DNA of 34,554 bases from Methylococcaceae bacterium (GCA_006844585.1 SPJM01000084.1:1-34554); one strand, 5' to 3'; positions 1 to 8,141 are shown, numbered from the stretch's first letter. Numbers and translations are program-made. The notes: generated from the sequence alone by a model not told the origin.

Positions 1-24
1 TTCGTTTGTAATAACAACCGCTGA

Positions 25-1461
25 TTAAATCACCTTAGAAAACTGTTGCTGCTTTTGCGCCAGATAGTAGTCAAACACCATACAAATATTGCGGATCAGC
101 AAACGACCGGCGGGTGTTACCTGAATACCCTGTTCGGATAATTCAAGCAGTCCGTCTTGTTGCATAATAGCCAGTTGTTCAAGCGGTTCGGCGAAATAAT
201 CTTTAAAGGAAATAGCAAATTGCGTTTCAATATCGGCAAAATTCAAGTCGAAATGACAAATTAATTGCGTGATCACCGCGCGACGTAATTTATCGTCTTC
301 ATTTAATACGAATCCTTTAAAAATAGGCAATTGCTCTTGTTGTATGTTGCTTGCGTAATTTTCCAAGTCTTTGTAGTTCTGCATATAAGCATCCCCGACC
401 CGGCCGATGGAGGTAATGCCTAATCCCACTAAATCACATTCCGAGTGGGTGGAGTAGCCTTGAAAGTTTCGATACAATTTGCCTTCCCGCTGGGCAACCG
501 CCAACTCGTCATCCGGTTTGGCGAAGTGATCCATGCCGATATAAACGTAACCGGCTTCGGTTAAGCGCTGAATCACCATTTGTAATATCGCCAGCTTTTC
601 TTCCGGGCTGGGCATTTGCGCTTCGTCAATTTGACGCTGGGTTTTAAATAATTTGGGTAAATGAGCGTAATTGAACACCGAAAAGCGCTCTGGTTCCACC
701 GCTAAAATTTTATCCAGGGTTTTGTGATAGCTGTCAACGGTTTGTAACGGTAAACCGTAAATCAAGTCCACGCTGGTGGAGCGAAAGCCTTCTTTGCGCG
801 CAGCTTCCAGAACGGCAAAAGTTTGTTGCTCGCTTTGGATGCGATTGACCGCTTTTTGCACCGCCGGGTCGAAATCCTGCACCCCCAAACTAATGCGATT
901 AAAACCTAATTGACGTAATTGGCTAATCGTTTGGTCATTGGTTTCGCGGGGGTCCACTTCAATAGAATATTCGCCTGAATCATCTTCTTTTAAATTAAAA
1001 TGCCTACGGGTAGTCTGCATTAACTGCTGCATCTGTTCGAAATTCAGAAAAGTAGGCGTGCCGCCGCCCCAGTGCAATTGATCGACAGCGCGTTTGTTAT
1101 CGAAAAGCGCGCCTTGCATGGCGATTTCTTGCTGTAAATTTTCAAGATACGGAACGGCGTGTTTGCGATTATTGGTAATGATTTTATTACAGGCGCAATA
1201 GAAACAAACGGTATCGCAAAAAGGGATGTGAAAATAAAGGGATAACGGGCCGCCGCGATGATTGGATATTTCGATTTGCTGTCGATAGTCCTGTGCTGAA
1301 AAGCCTTCATGCAATTCCAGCGCAGTAGGATAGGAGGTATAGCGAGGACCTGCTTTATCATAACGATTGATCAGATCTAAATCGAATTGTATGGTTTGAT
1401 CCAAAATAATGCCCTTTTTTAATAAGAATGTAGGTGCGACATCAGTCGTAAAATGCAGCAT
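25..1461 (-). CDS. hemN: Oxygen-independent coproporphyrinogen III oxidase (radical SAM)
   Basis: Converts coproporphyrinogen III to protoporphyrinogen IX without oxygen in haem biosynthesis; cytoplasmic. The radical SAM cluster motif is CDTVCFYCAC, preceded by the HIPF segment, and the HWGGGTPT and NRISLGVQDF motifs follow. The C-terminal HemN domain ends in RLLIRNICMVFDYYL, close to the E. coli enzyme. At 478 aa it is about 20 residues longer than E. coli HemN (about 457). The ATG at 1461 has no visible Shine-Dalgarno. A TTG at 1404 (codon 20) lies 7 nt downstream of AAAGGG and would give 459 aa, so the true start may be there. It is divergent from ppnN. I saw no FNR-type dyad in the 67-bp gap. 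Product is near certain; the start is not. Confidence 0.96.
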   Translation of the reverse strand: MLHFTTDVAPTFLLKKGIILDQTIQFDLDLINRYDKAGPRYTSYPTALELHEGFSAQDYRQQIEISNHRGGPLSLYFHIPFCDTVCFYCACNKIITNNRKHAVPYLENLQQEIAMQGALFDNKRAVDQLHWGGGTPTFLNFEQMQQLMQTTRRHFNLKEDDSGEYSIEVDPRETNDQTISQLRQLGFNRISLGVQDFDPAVQKAVNRIQSEQQTFAVLEAARKEGFRSTSVDLIYGLPLQTVDSYHKTLDKILAVEPERFSVFNYAHLPKLFKTQRQIDEAQMPSPEEKLAILQMVIQRLTEAGYVYIGMDHFAKPDDELAVAQREGKLYRNFQGYSTHSECDLVGLGITSIGRVGDAYMQNYKDLENYASNIQQEQLPIFKGFVLNEDDKLRRAVITQLICHFDLNFADIETQFAISFKDYFAEPLEQLAIMQQDGLLELSEQGIQVTPAGRLLIRNICMVFDYYLAQKQQQFSKVI

Positions 1462-1528
1462 ATTTTACATCAGTCAGCGCCGCTTTTTATATAATAGCTT
1501 TACCCTTCAAGCAAATTAGTCAAGTAAC

Positions 1529-2905
1529 ATGGAAGAACAACAATTAAGCGCCATTATCCCGCCGGAAAAACATTTATCCTTGTTATCAAAAAATGAGGTT
1601 AATCAGCTTTTGGATAGCAGTCAGGGACATTTGTATCATTTGCTGCGCAATTGCGCCTTGGCGGTTTTGAATAGCGGCGGCGCGTTAGACAATGGGCGCG
1701 AGCTGTTAGCAAAATATCCCGATTTTGCGATCAAGGTGATTCAGGAGCAACGGGGTATTAAATTGGATTTAAGCCATGCGCCGGCAGCCGCTTTTGTTGA
1801 TGGGAAATTAATCAAAGGCATCAAAGAGCATTTATTCGCTGTATTGCGCGATGTGATTTATGTGAATGATGAAATCATCGATAATCCGCGCTTTGATTTA
1901 TCTCAGCCGCATGATATTACCAATGCGGTTTTTCATATCTTAAGAAACGCCAACATCATTCGTTATCAAACCAACCCGAATTTAGTGGTTTGTTGGGGCG
2001 GTCATTCCATTGCTATGGCCGAATACGCTTATACTAAAGAAGTGGGTTATCAATTAGGCTTGCGCGATATGAATATCTGCACCGGTTGCGGCGAAGGCGC
2101 GATGAAAGGGCCGATGAAAGGCGCGACTATCGGCCATGCCAAACAACGGATTGTAAGCGGTCAATATATCGGCATTACCGAGCCGGGCATTATCGCCGCC
2201 GAATCACCTAACCCGATTGTCAATGATTTGGTGATCATGCCGGATATCGAAAAAAGATTAGAAGCGTTTGTACGGGTCGGGCATGGCATTATCGTTTTTC
2301 CCGGCGGGGTGGGAACAACTGAAGAAATTTTATATTTATTGGGTATTTTATTGCATCCCGAAAATGAAGACATTCCATTCCCATTGATTTTTACCGGCCC
2401 TAAGGAATCGGAAAGTTATTTTGAACGGATCAACCACTTTATCGGCGAAACGCTGGGCTTTCAGGCTCAGCAGCGTTATAAAATCATAATCGATGATGCG
2501 GAGCGGGTGGCGCGGTTCATGAAAAGCGGTATTCAGCAGGTGCGCGATTTTCGCAAAGATAAAGATGATGCTTTTTATTTCAATTGGTCTTTAAAAATTA
2601 ATCCCGAATTTCAGCAGCCGTTTATGCCGACTCATGAAAATATGGCGGCCATACGCTTGCATAAAGACATGGAAAATCATTTGTTGGCGGCAAATTTGCG
2701 CCGCGCGTTTTCAGGCATTGTGGCGGGTAATGTGAAAGATGAAGGCGTCAGGGCGATTGAAAAGCATGGCTTATTTGAGTTATCCGGCGAAGAAGCGATT
2801 ATGCGGCCCATAGATGAATTGCTGGCTTCTTTTGTGGCGGAACAACGGATGAAATTGCCGGGCTCGGAGTATGCGCCTTGTTATCGGATTGTGAATAGGT
2901 CGTGA
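1529..2905 (+). CDS. ppnN: Pyrimidine/purine nucleotide 5'-monophosphate nucleosidase (YgdH/PpnN, LOG family)
   Basis: Hydrolyses the N-glycosidic bond of nucleoside monophosphates to free base and ribose 5-phosphate; in E. coli it is a cytoplasmic tetramer linked to (p)ppGpp and nucleotide salvage. The lysine-decarboxylase-like (LOG) core carries GGHSIAMAEY, CTGCGEGAMKGPMKGA and PGGVGTTEE (residues 258-266), the signature of the family. Extra N-terminal (about 1-140) and C-terminal (about 350-458) regions match the long proteobacterial form; the length of 458 aa is close to the E. coli protein (454). A TATAAT box at 1490-1495 lies about 34 nt upstream of the ATG, with only a loosely spaced TTTACA before it. 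It stands alone, divergent from hemN, with a MITE-like element just downstream. Confidence 0.95.
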   Translation: MEEQQLSAIIPPEKHLSLLSKNEVNQLLDSSQGHLYHLLRNCALAVLNSGGALDNGRELLAKYPDFAIKVIQEQRGIKLDLSHAPAAAFVDGKLIKGIKEHLFAVLRDVIYVNDEIIDNPRFDLSQPHDITNAVFHILRNANIIRYQTNPNLVVCWGGHSIAMAEYAYTKEVGYQLGLRDMNICTGCGEGAMKGPMKGATIGHAKQRIVSGQYIGITEPGIIAAESPNPIVNDLVIMPDIEKRLEAFVRVGHGIIVFPGGVGTTEEILYLLGILLHPENEDIPFPLIFTGPKESESYFERINHFIGETLGFQAQQRYKIIIDDAERVARFMKSGIQQVRDFRKDKDDAFYFNWSLKINPEFQQPFMPTHENMAAIRLHKDMENHLLAANLRRAFSGIVAGNVKDEGVRAIEKHGLFELSGEEAIMRPIDELLASFVAEQRMKLPGSEYAPCYRIVNRS

Positions 2906-2923
2906 TTGGGTTGATTCGGTTTT

Positions 2924-3170
2924 AGGTAACTCGCAGTAAATACCCCACCCATATTGCGCCGGATTTTTGTTCGTATTCAACGACTGCAAGGATGCAGAGC
3001 AAGGCATGGAGCAGTTGCCGAGGCTTATAAATAGGCGCATAGCAGGCTATGTAACTATTTGTACAAAGCTTCCGCTCCTGCTCACGCCCCTTACCTACAT
3101 CCATGTAGGCAACGCAGAAGACGGACAAAAAGACAAGCAAGATGGGTGGGGTATTTAATGCGAGTTACCT
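2924..3170. mobile_element. MITE-like element with 29-bp terminal inverted repeats
   Basis: The left end (2924-2952, beginning AGGTAACTCGCA) and right end (3142-3170, ending TGCGAGTTACCT) are reverse complements over 29 bp with one mismatch. The 247-bp interior encodes no credible protein but holds small hairpins: CTGCA/TGCAG near 2984, CATAGC/GCTATG near 3041, and CCTACAT/ATGTAGG near 3094-3110. A segment around 3062-3112 recurs almost identically near 19584-19634. No clear target-site duplication is visible. It sits immediately 3' of ppnN. Non-autonomous transposon-like origin is inferred from the end structure; no transposase is present. Confidence 0.75.
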
Positions 3171-3435
3171 TACTAAACTCATCCTCCTTATTGTTCTATA
3201 CAAATGTTTATTTATTATCTGCGGCATTCTCAAGATGAATAGATGGGAAAGAGAGGAGTATGATAGAAGGTGGCCAAATACTCAGTCCTAAGGCATTTGG
3301 TCGTAAGTGTATAACGTTATAGAACGATATTCTACATATCCAGGTGCTAATTATGTTTTTGATAGAAAAACGTATAAAAAGTCGATTTTTGAGTTCTACC
3401 GTAAAACATAATTAAAATATTTTAAGGAGACTGTT
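3171..3435. promoter_or_regulatory. Upstream region of the lysozyme gene with palindromes and a canonical RBS
   Basis: This leader carries a perfect 12-bp palindrome TATAACGTTATA (3310-3321), a CCAAAT/ATTTGG dyad (3274-3279 and 3295-3300), and a perfect 12-bp inverted repeat TAATTATGTTTT / AAAACATAATTA (3348-3359 and 3403-3414) with a 43-nt gap ending 8 nt before the Shine-Dalgarno TAAGGAG (3423-3429). A possible weak promoter is TTGAGT (3389-3394), 18 nt, TAAAAT (3413-3418), overlapping the right arm. An operator role is inference; short AT-rich palindromes occur by chance, so only the 12-bp repeat is notable. Confidence 0.4.
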
Positions 3436-4845
3436 ATGAGTAGAAAGATTAATCAAGAAGGTCTTGACCTGATTAAGCGTTTTGAAGGTTTTGAGTCTGT
3501 TGCCTATTTTGATGCCGTTGGCATACCCACCATTGGTTACGGACATACAAAAACAGTGACTAAGAAGGATGTTAAAAATAAAAAGAAAATTGACCAAGCA
3601 GAGGCTGAACAGCTCTTGCGCAGCGACTGTGCGAGTGCGGAGGCGGATGTTGAGCGGTTAATTCATGTCTCATTAGCGGATAATCAGTTTTCAGCATTAG
3701 TTAGCTTCGTATTCAACCTGGGTGGTGGAGCGTTAAAAAAAAGCACCCTCCGGCGAAAGTTGAATGTAGGTGATTATGATTCAGTGCCTTCGCAAATGAA
3801 TCGCTGGGTACAGGCAGGCGGAAAGGTTCTTCGCGGCTTGGTGCGTAGACGCGCAGCCGAAGCGGAGCTTTTTACCAAACCTGATGATGAATTGTTAGAT
3901 TCAAAAATGACTGAGGTTGCGCGTGTCGTCACGCCAATTACTGAACAAGATGGTTCATTTCATTCTTATTTATTTGATCAAAACGTTGATTTAGAGCGTG
4001 GCAGTGTAGATGATAACGGAGCTATGCGTTATAGCCATCTTCATCAGAATGTGCCCGATGGGTATGTAGCGGATTTTCAAAATCATTTGAACAGTCTGGG
4101 GTTCGGGAAAGGCATGAAGGCTGACGGCGCTTTCGGCAAAAATACCAAGCGGGCGCTTCGGTCTTTTCAACGCAAAGCTATTGTCAATACGGACGGCATT
4201 GTCGATGCGGAAACAAAGATTGTCATTCAACAGTGGCTAAGAGAAGGGCATAGCAAAAATAACCCCCCGGCCGAGTCAATAGAAATTTTAGGAGGCACTC
4301 AGCTGATTAATCCAAGAGTATCTCATTTCAGTCAAGGCGACCCGCGTTGGGGAAGCAGAACATTAGGGCGTAGTTCCAGTATTTCAAAACAGGGTTGTGC
4401 AATCAGTTGTATTGCCATGATTCTAAGGTTTTATGGTCGTGATGTTAATCCTGGAAGCCTTGATGCTTTTCTGGATGAAAATGGCGGGTATTCCGGGAAC
4501 AGCGTTAGATGGACGGATGCAGGTAAATTTAATCGGAACGGCGGCGGCAAACTCAACTATTTTCGTAAGAAGGGGCAGGAAAGCGAACTGCGCAGTATGC
4601 TTGTTGATCGAGTGGCGGCAAATCGGCCTACCATGATTCGTGTGGATTACGGCATCGATAGTGATTTAACCTATAACCATTTCGTGGTCTGTGTGGGACT
4701 GACCGCCGACGGTCATATTTTGATGAATGATCCGGCAACGCGCATGGGAGATGGCTACGATCATCCAGATCTCAATATTTTGGAGAAAACTGATCGTAAG
4801 CGCGGGTATCAGCTGGTGCAACTCGATTATTATGATCCTATGTAG
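3436..4845 (+). CDS. Multidomain peptidoglycan hydrolase: GH24 lysozyme, PG-binding domain, C39-like cysteine peptidase
   Basis: Predicted cell-wall lytic enzyme with two catalytic modules. Residues 1-150 are a T4-type GH24 lysozyme with the triad Glu17, Asp26, Thr32 in the canonical E-x8-D-x5-T spacing, plus the IGYGHT motif. Residues about 212-265 form a peptidoglycan-binding repeat (DGAFGKNTKRALRSFQ). Residues about 295-465 resemble papain-like/C39-family peptidases, with Cys321 in KQGCAISCIAM, His415 in YNHFVVCVG and Asp432 in MNDPA. There is no signal peptide, SAR segment or membrane span, as in phage endolysins and type VI effectors. The ATG is set by TAAGGAG 6 nt upstream. Neighbours are a phospholipase-like protein and an amidase. 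It may be a prophage relic, an effector, or an autolysin; the order of modules is clear, the role is not. Confidence 0.85.
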   Translation: MSRKINQEGLDLIKRFEGFESVAYFDAVGIPTIGYGHTKTVTKKDVKNKKKIDQAEAEQLLRSDCASAEADVERLIHVSLADNQFSALVSFVFNLGGGALKKSTLRRKLNVGDYDSVPSQMNRWVQAGGKVLRGLVRRRAAEAELFTKPDDELLDSKMTEVARVVTPITEQDGSFHSYLFDQNVDLERGSVDDNGAMRYSHLHQNVPDGYVADFQNHLNSLGFGKGMKADGAFGKNTKRALRSFQRKAIVNTDGIVDAETKIVIQQWLREGHSKNNPPAESIEILGGTQLINPRVSHFSQGDPRWGSRTLGRSSSISKQGCAISCIAMILRFYGRDVNPGSLDAFLDENGGYSGNSVRWTDAGKFNRNGGGKLNYFRKKGQESELRSMLVDRVAANRPTMIRVDYGIDSDLTYNHFVVCVGLTADGHILMNDPATRMGDGYDHPDLNILEKTDRKRGYQLVQLDYYDPM

Positions 4846-4873
4846 TTGATTGGTGGTTCCCCGAAAAATATTT

Positions 4874-4998
4874 GCTGTTTCCCAAGTTCTGCTTGGGAAA
4901 CGCATCCAGGAAGCTCCTGCTTCCCAAATGCTGTTTCGTGTGAATAGTTTTCCGGCTGCCAATGAGGTCTTCCTGACGCTGGAGCTTGGAAGACAGTA
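4874..4998. repeat. REP-like double hairpin, copy A, plus a degenerate third hairpin
   Basis: Hairpin 1 is GTTTCCCAAG / CTTGGGAAAC (4877-4886 and 4892-4901). Hairpin 2 is GGAAGC / GCTTCC (4909-4914 and 4919-4924). A diverged unit at 4967-4994 has arms GTCTTCC / GGAAGAC around a loop containing GCTGGAGCTT. The array fills most of the gap between the convergent lysozyme and phospholipase genes. It belongs to the same family as copies near 14410, 19416 and 21608. A bidirectional terminator role is plausible but there is no long T-tract. Confidence 0.85.
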
Positions 4999-5012
4999 AA
5001 AGGTCACAAGAT

Positions 5013-6602
5013 TTATTGAGAAGACGCTTTTTTTACCTTTTCCAGAGCTGTCTTTAACAGGGTTGAAAGTTCAGCTGGGTTTTTCGCATCTTGTAAAGAG
5101 GGTAGCGACAATCCCGGAATTGTTTCCGGACTCAGCCCGTTTTGTTTGATGGATCTGATTATCAGGCTTTGCGCCATTTGCCTATGAATGTCGTTGGCGG
5201 GAGATTTTGATTGAGTCAGCGATGAAGTTTTGCCGTTGGCATTGACTTCAATTGACGGAATATCGGTGCGCACCGGGTTTCCTTCAAGCAGTTTTTCAAA
5301 GCTTGGCGCATTGTGGGTTCTTCCTCCCAGCCCCCATTTGTCCTTAGGTATTCCCATCATTTTTAAAATAGTGGCGATGACGGAAGTATGATCATAGGGC
5401 GTATCGCCTTCGGCGCGAAATACCGTCGATTCCTGCACCTGTGGCGACACCAGCAGCAATGGCACCCGAACGCCGAAGCGATCAAATTTAAAGTCTAATT
5501 CTGTTACTTCTGGGGTTGGTGTTCCATTGCTTGCCCACGGCGGCGTGGCATTCCACGGTGGCGCAACATGATCATACGTGCCGCCATGTTCATCGAAGTT
5601 AATAATCCATAGCGTTTGCGCCCAAGCTGCTTTGTTGGAGGTTAATGCTTCATAAATTTGTTTAACGAAGGCTTCTCCCGGCGCTAAGTTGGTTGGCGGA
5701 TGATAATCGGCGCCATTGATACCGTAATCACAATCGCCGATAGGGAATTCCAGTCCCCATTCGGGTTCTAAAAAACAGACTGAAGGTAATGTACCCGCTT
5801 TTGCTCGGGCATAAAAAGCCTCCATTTTATCGAAATGCGGGTCAAATTCTTTACCCTGCAATTGCTCCATTAAATCACGTGTATAAGAATATCCTTCCAG
5901 CCCCAGTAAATCTTCCCACCAATTGCCCTGACTGTAATAAATCATCCAATCCGAGGGTTGATTTTTACCATTGTCGCTCAGCACGTTCCACAGGGTCTTT
6001 TGATTAAATTGTCGGCCTTCGGGTTGACTCGTATGTGGCGGGATAAAACAGAAATCTCTATTATTCACCCAGGCCTCCAATTGCCCATTATCATTTATCC
6101 CTAAGGAATTCCCACAGGCGGCAAAGGCGCGGTTACCATTGGTCTGGCTGGGAATCGAGCAGAAATAACGGTCGGAAACGGCAAAATGACGCGCCAATCC
6201 ATTGAGAACAGGTAGCTCTTCAGGCGTATAGGTTTGCATGATTTGTTCAGGGTAATCATGATATGAGGCAAAATCCTGATAAAACCCCCCCATGGTTGGC
6301 TTCTGCTGAGAAACAGGATTGTTTTCACTGCCAAAGAGTTGCTTATTGATATGAGAGTATTCTTCATGGGGATCATGAATCGGTACGTTCAAATTGTTAT
6401 CGGTTCCCTTTTGAACATAGTGTTTTTCACCCTGTTTATCCAAGTTGAAATAGGTGTTTTGTTTTAAGCCGTCATAAGTCGGTGTTTTTTGAGGGGGAAC
6501 ATTGACTTTGGGCGGATTTTGTTGGTCATATAACCAACCTAATAGTTGATCCATTGAACGATTCTCCAACATCAAATACACGATATGTTTGATTTCACTC
6601 AT
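5013..6602 (-). CDS. Phospholipase C-type phosphoesterase (PF04185-like), no signal peptide
   Basis: Predicted phosphodiester hydrolase of the bacterial phospholipase C/AcpA acid phosphatase superfamily, which cleaves phospholipid headgroups or other phosphoesters. Family motifs are visible: ENRSMDQLLG at residues 13-22 (nucleophile region), FSDRYFCSIPSQTNGNRAF-type segment, FLEPEWG, NFDEHGGTYDHVAPP around residue 335, and DHTSVIATILKMMGI. Most secreted members start with a Tat signal; this one begins directly with MSEIKHIVYLMLENRS, so it is either cytoplasmic, released by lysis, or exported by a signal-independent route. AGGAGAG precedes the ATG. It is convergent with the lysozyme gene and divergent from the amidase. 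The length of 529 aa is normal for the mature family. Substrate cannot be told from sequence. Confidence 0.85.
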   Translation of the reverse strand: MSEIKHIVYLMLENRSMDQLLGWLYDQQNPPKVNVPPQKTPTYDGLKQNTYFNLDKQGEKHYVQKGTDNNLNVPIHDPHEEYSHINKQLFGSENNPVSQQKPTMGGFYQDFASYHDYPEQIMQTYTPEELPVLNGLARHFAVSDRYFCSIPSQTNGNRAFAACGNSLGINDNGQLEAWVNNRDFCFIPPHTSQPEGRQFNQKTLWNVLSDNGKNQPSDWMIYYSQGNWWEDLLGLEGYSYTRDLMEQLQGKEFDPHFDKMEAFYARAKAGTLPSVCFLEPEWGLEFPIGDCDYGINGADYHPPTNLAPGEAFVKQIYEALTSNKAAWAQTLWIINFDEHGGTYDHVAPPWNATPPWASNGTPTPEVTELDFKFDRFGVRVPLLLVSPQVQESTVFRAEGDTPYDHTSVIATILKMMGIPKDKWGLGGRTHNAPSFEKLLEGNPVRTDIPSIEVNANGKTSSLTQSKSPANDIHRQMAQSLIIRSIKQNGLSPETIPGLSLPSLQDAKNPAELSTLLKTALEKVKKASSQ

Positions 6603-6647
6603 TGTGCTCTCCTGTTTTCAGGTTGGTGGTTAGTTATCTTAAGTCTC

Positions 6648-6691
6648 TTGACATTAGATGAGTCTAACACATAAACTCTTTGAAAAAGGAG
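6648..6691 (+). promoter_or_regulatory. Probable sigma-70 promoter and RBS of the amidase gene
   Basis: TTGACA at 6648-6653 is followed after 16 nt by CATAAA at 6670-6675. A perfect AAGGAG (6686-6691) lies 8 nt upstream of the ATG at 6700. The promoter overlaps an upstream in-frame ATG (6658), which argues that translation starts at 6700. Confidence 0.5.
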
Positions 6692-6699
6692 AACAAAAA

Positions 6700-7530
6700 A
6701 TGAAAGTAAAAGCGCATAAACTTTACAGAAATGATGGTTCTAAAGTTCCTTTTATACGCAGTCCGAATCAGAGCAGCAAGATAATAAGGCCACGCTTTTT
6801 AGTCATGCATTATACGGCGGGCGCTAGTGCGGAGAGTTCAATTAAATGGTTAACGAATAAAGATGCGAAGGCTTCTGCTCACTTGGTGATTGGCCGAGAT
6901 GCTTCTATTACTCAATTAGTTGATTTCAATCGCAAGGCCTGGCATGCCGGTAAGAGCCGTTGGCGTGGAATAAGCGGGCTGAATAGTCATTCCATCGGCA
7001 TTGAACTTGATAATCCCGGTATTCTTCAGGGTTCGCCGGGTAATTGGCGAACTTCATGGGGACGACTGACGCCGGATAGTGATGTGCTGATTAAGCCGCG
7101 AGATTCAGATAATAAAATGGTCGGCTGGCATACTTATACGGAGGCTCAGTTAGATGCCGCAAGGGAAGTGGCTTTAACATTGGTGCGTCATTATGATTTG
7201 GAGGAGATAGTCGGACATGAAGATATAGCGCCGAATCGGAAGACTGATCCCGGAGCGGCCTTTCCGATGACATCTTTTCAAAATTTGGTTGCCGGTCGTG
7301 ACGATGATGATGCTGAAGATTTATACGAAACGACGGCTGCGCTGAATATTCGCAAAGGGCCGGGAACGGAATTTGATAAGTTTGCCGATGTTTCGCCTTT
7401 GCCTAAAGGGACTCAGTTGAGTGTATTGGACTCGCAAGGCGTGTGGCGCAAAGTGGATGTGATTGATATTGTCAATGGCGAAATGGATATTGTCGGTTGG
7501 GTTCACGGTCGGTATATCAATCGAAAATAA
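6700..7530 (+). CDS. N-acetylmuramoyl-L-alanine amidase (Amidase_2) with C-terminal SH3b domain
   Basis: Predicted zinc amidase that cuts the bond between N-acetylmuramic acid and L-alanine in peptidoglycan. With the start at 6700 the protein has 276 aa. Zinc ligands are predicted as His37 (HYTAG), His173 (VGHEDI) and Asp183 (KTDPG), with Glu102 in IGIELDN. Residues 208-276 form an SH3b domain with the typical LNIRKGPGTEF motif and GWVHGRYI end, likely for wall binding. There is no signal peptide or membrane segment. The 6700 start is chosen because AAGGAG lies 8 nt before it; an upstream ATG at 6658 would add 14 residues but lies within the promoter. It shares strong RBS and lack of export signal with the lysozyme and phospholipase next door, suggesting one functional cassette. 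Confidence 0.88.
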   Translation: MKVKAHKLYRNDGSKVPFIRSPNQSSKIIRPRFLVMHYTAGASAESSIKWLTNKDAKASAHLVIGRDASITQLVDFNRKAWHAGKSRWRGISGLNSHSIGIELDNPGILQGSPGNWRTSWGRLTPDSDVLIKPRDSDNKMVGWHTYTEAQLDAAREVALTLVRHYDLEEIVGHEDIAPNRKTDPGAAFPMTSFQNLVAGRDDDDAEDLYETTAALNIRKGPGTEFDKFADVSPLPKGTQLSVLDSQGVWRKVDVIDIVNGEMDIVGWVHGRYINRK

Positions 7531-7556
7531 TTGAGTAAAGAAGTGCTGGCTTGTGT

Positions 7557-8141
7557 TTATTTCTCCGCCTTCAATTCCCATAGCAAATGGCTAAACCGGC
7601 CTGGGCTGATGATTTTTTTTTGCCATTTATAGCATAATCGGCCAAAGCTGTGATCGGCGGTTTCCGCCATTTTGGGAATGACCCGTTCAACGCGGGTAGC
7701 CGAAAATCGGCCCGTAAAGCCGTAAATGCCGCCGCCCGGTTGTTCGCCGCAAAAATATTCATGCGTTTTGTCGGTGATGATATTAACGTGAGTCGGATCC
7801 TGGAAAGCCGAAGCATGAGGATAGGCCGGGGTTAATGCAAAGAAATGTCCGCCGGGTTTTAAAACTCGCCAGATTTCATTCATGACATTGATGAAGGGCA
7901 AAATAATGGCGTCTGAATTGGGCGAGAGCAGTTGCCGGGGTATATGTTCAATGAAATCATAGGCCGAAACGCAATCAAAAGTATCATCGGCAAAAGGAAT
8001 GCTCTCCAGCGCCAGATTGGCTTGCCGATAGGTAACGCCTTCCAATTGTTGCTCGCTCAGGTCTATAGCGTACAATTCGTCAAATTTATAAGGGTTGCGC
8101 GGGCAGTCGTTACACCCCAAGTCCAATGATCTAGTGCTCAT
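7557..8141 (-). CDS. Class I SAM-dependent methyltransferase
   Basis: Small methyltransferase (194 aa) of the Methyltransf_11 type. Motif I is LDLGCNDCP at residues 6-14, the acidic residue of strand 2 is in LYAIDLSE, and the FDCVSAYDFIEHI and VLKPGGHFFALTP motifs follow. Its ATG overlaps the end of the O-antigen ligase gene by 11 nt, so the two are translationally coupled, which suggests modification of a surface glycan or its lipid or sugar precursor. The actual substrate cannot be read from the sequence. It is the last gene of the minus-strand operon and converges on the amidase gene with a 26-bp gap that holds no clear terminator. Confidence 0.8.
   Translation of the reverse strand: MSTRSLDLGCNDCPRNPYKFDELYAIDLSEQQLEGVTYRQANLALESIPFADDTFDCVSAYDFIEHIPRQLLSPNSDAIILPFINVMNEIWRVLKPGGHFFALTPAYPHASAFQDPTHVNIITDKTHEYFCGEQPGGGIYGFTGRFSATRVERVIPKMAETADHSFGRLCYKWQKKIISPGRFSHLLWELKAEK

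Noticed and set aside
1462-1528. FNR-type site expected for anaerobic hemN control
   Set aside because: No TTGAT-N4-ATCAA-like dyad is visible in the gap.
2967-3158. A 63-aa frame sharing the peptide TKLPLLLTPLTYIHVGN with a frame at 19411-19653, looking like a small protein family
   Set aside because: The shared peptide comes from a shared non-coding repeat of about 50 bp lying in the MITE-like element and its relative; no RBS, and the rest of each frame is unrelated.
3250-3262. A 13-base match (AGAGAGGAGTATG) between the lysozyme leader and the minus strand of the IS end at 34474-34486
   Set aside because: Matches of this length are expected by chance in a window of this size and flanking sequences do not extend it.
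3310-3321. TATAACGTTATA palindrome as a specific operator
   Set aside because: Several perfect 12-bp palindromes are expected by chance in 34 kb, so alone it supports no claim.
6658-6699. Upstream ATG as the start of the amidase
   Set aside because: It overlaps a TTGACA...CATAAA promoter and lacks an RBS, while ATG 6700 has AAGGAG at ideal spacing.
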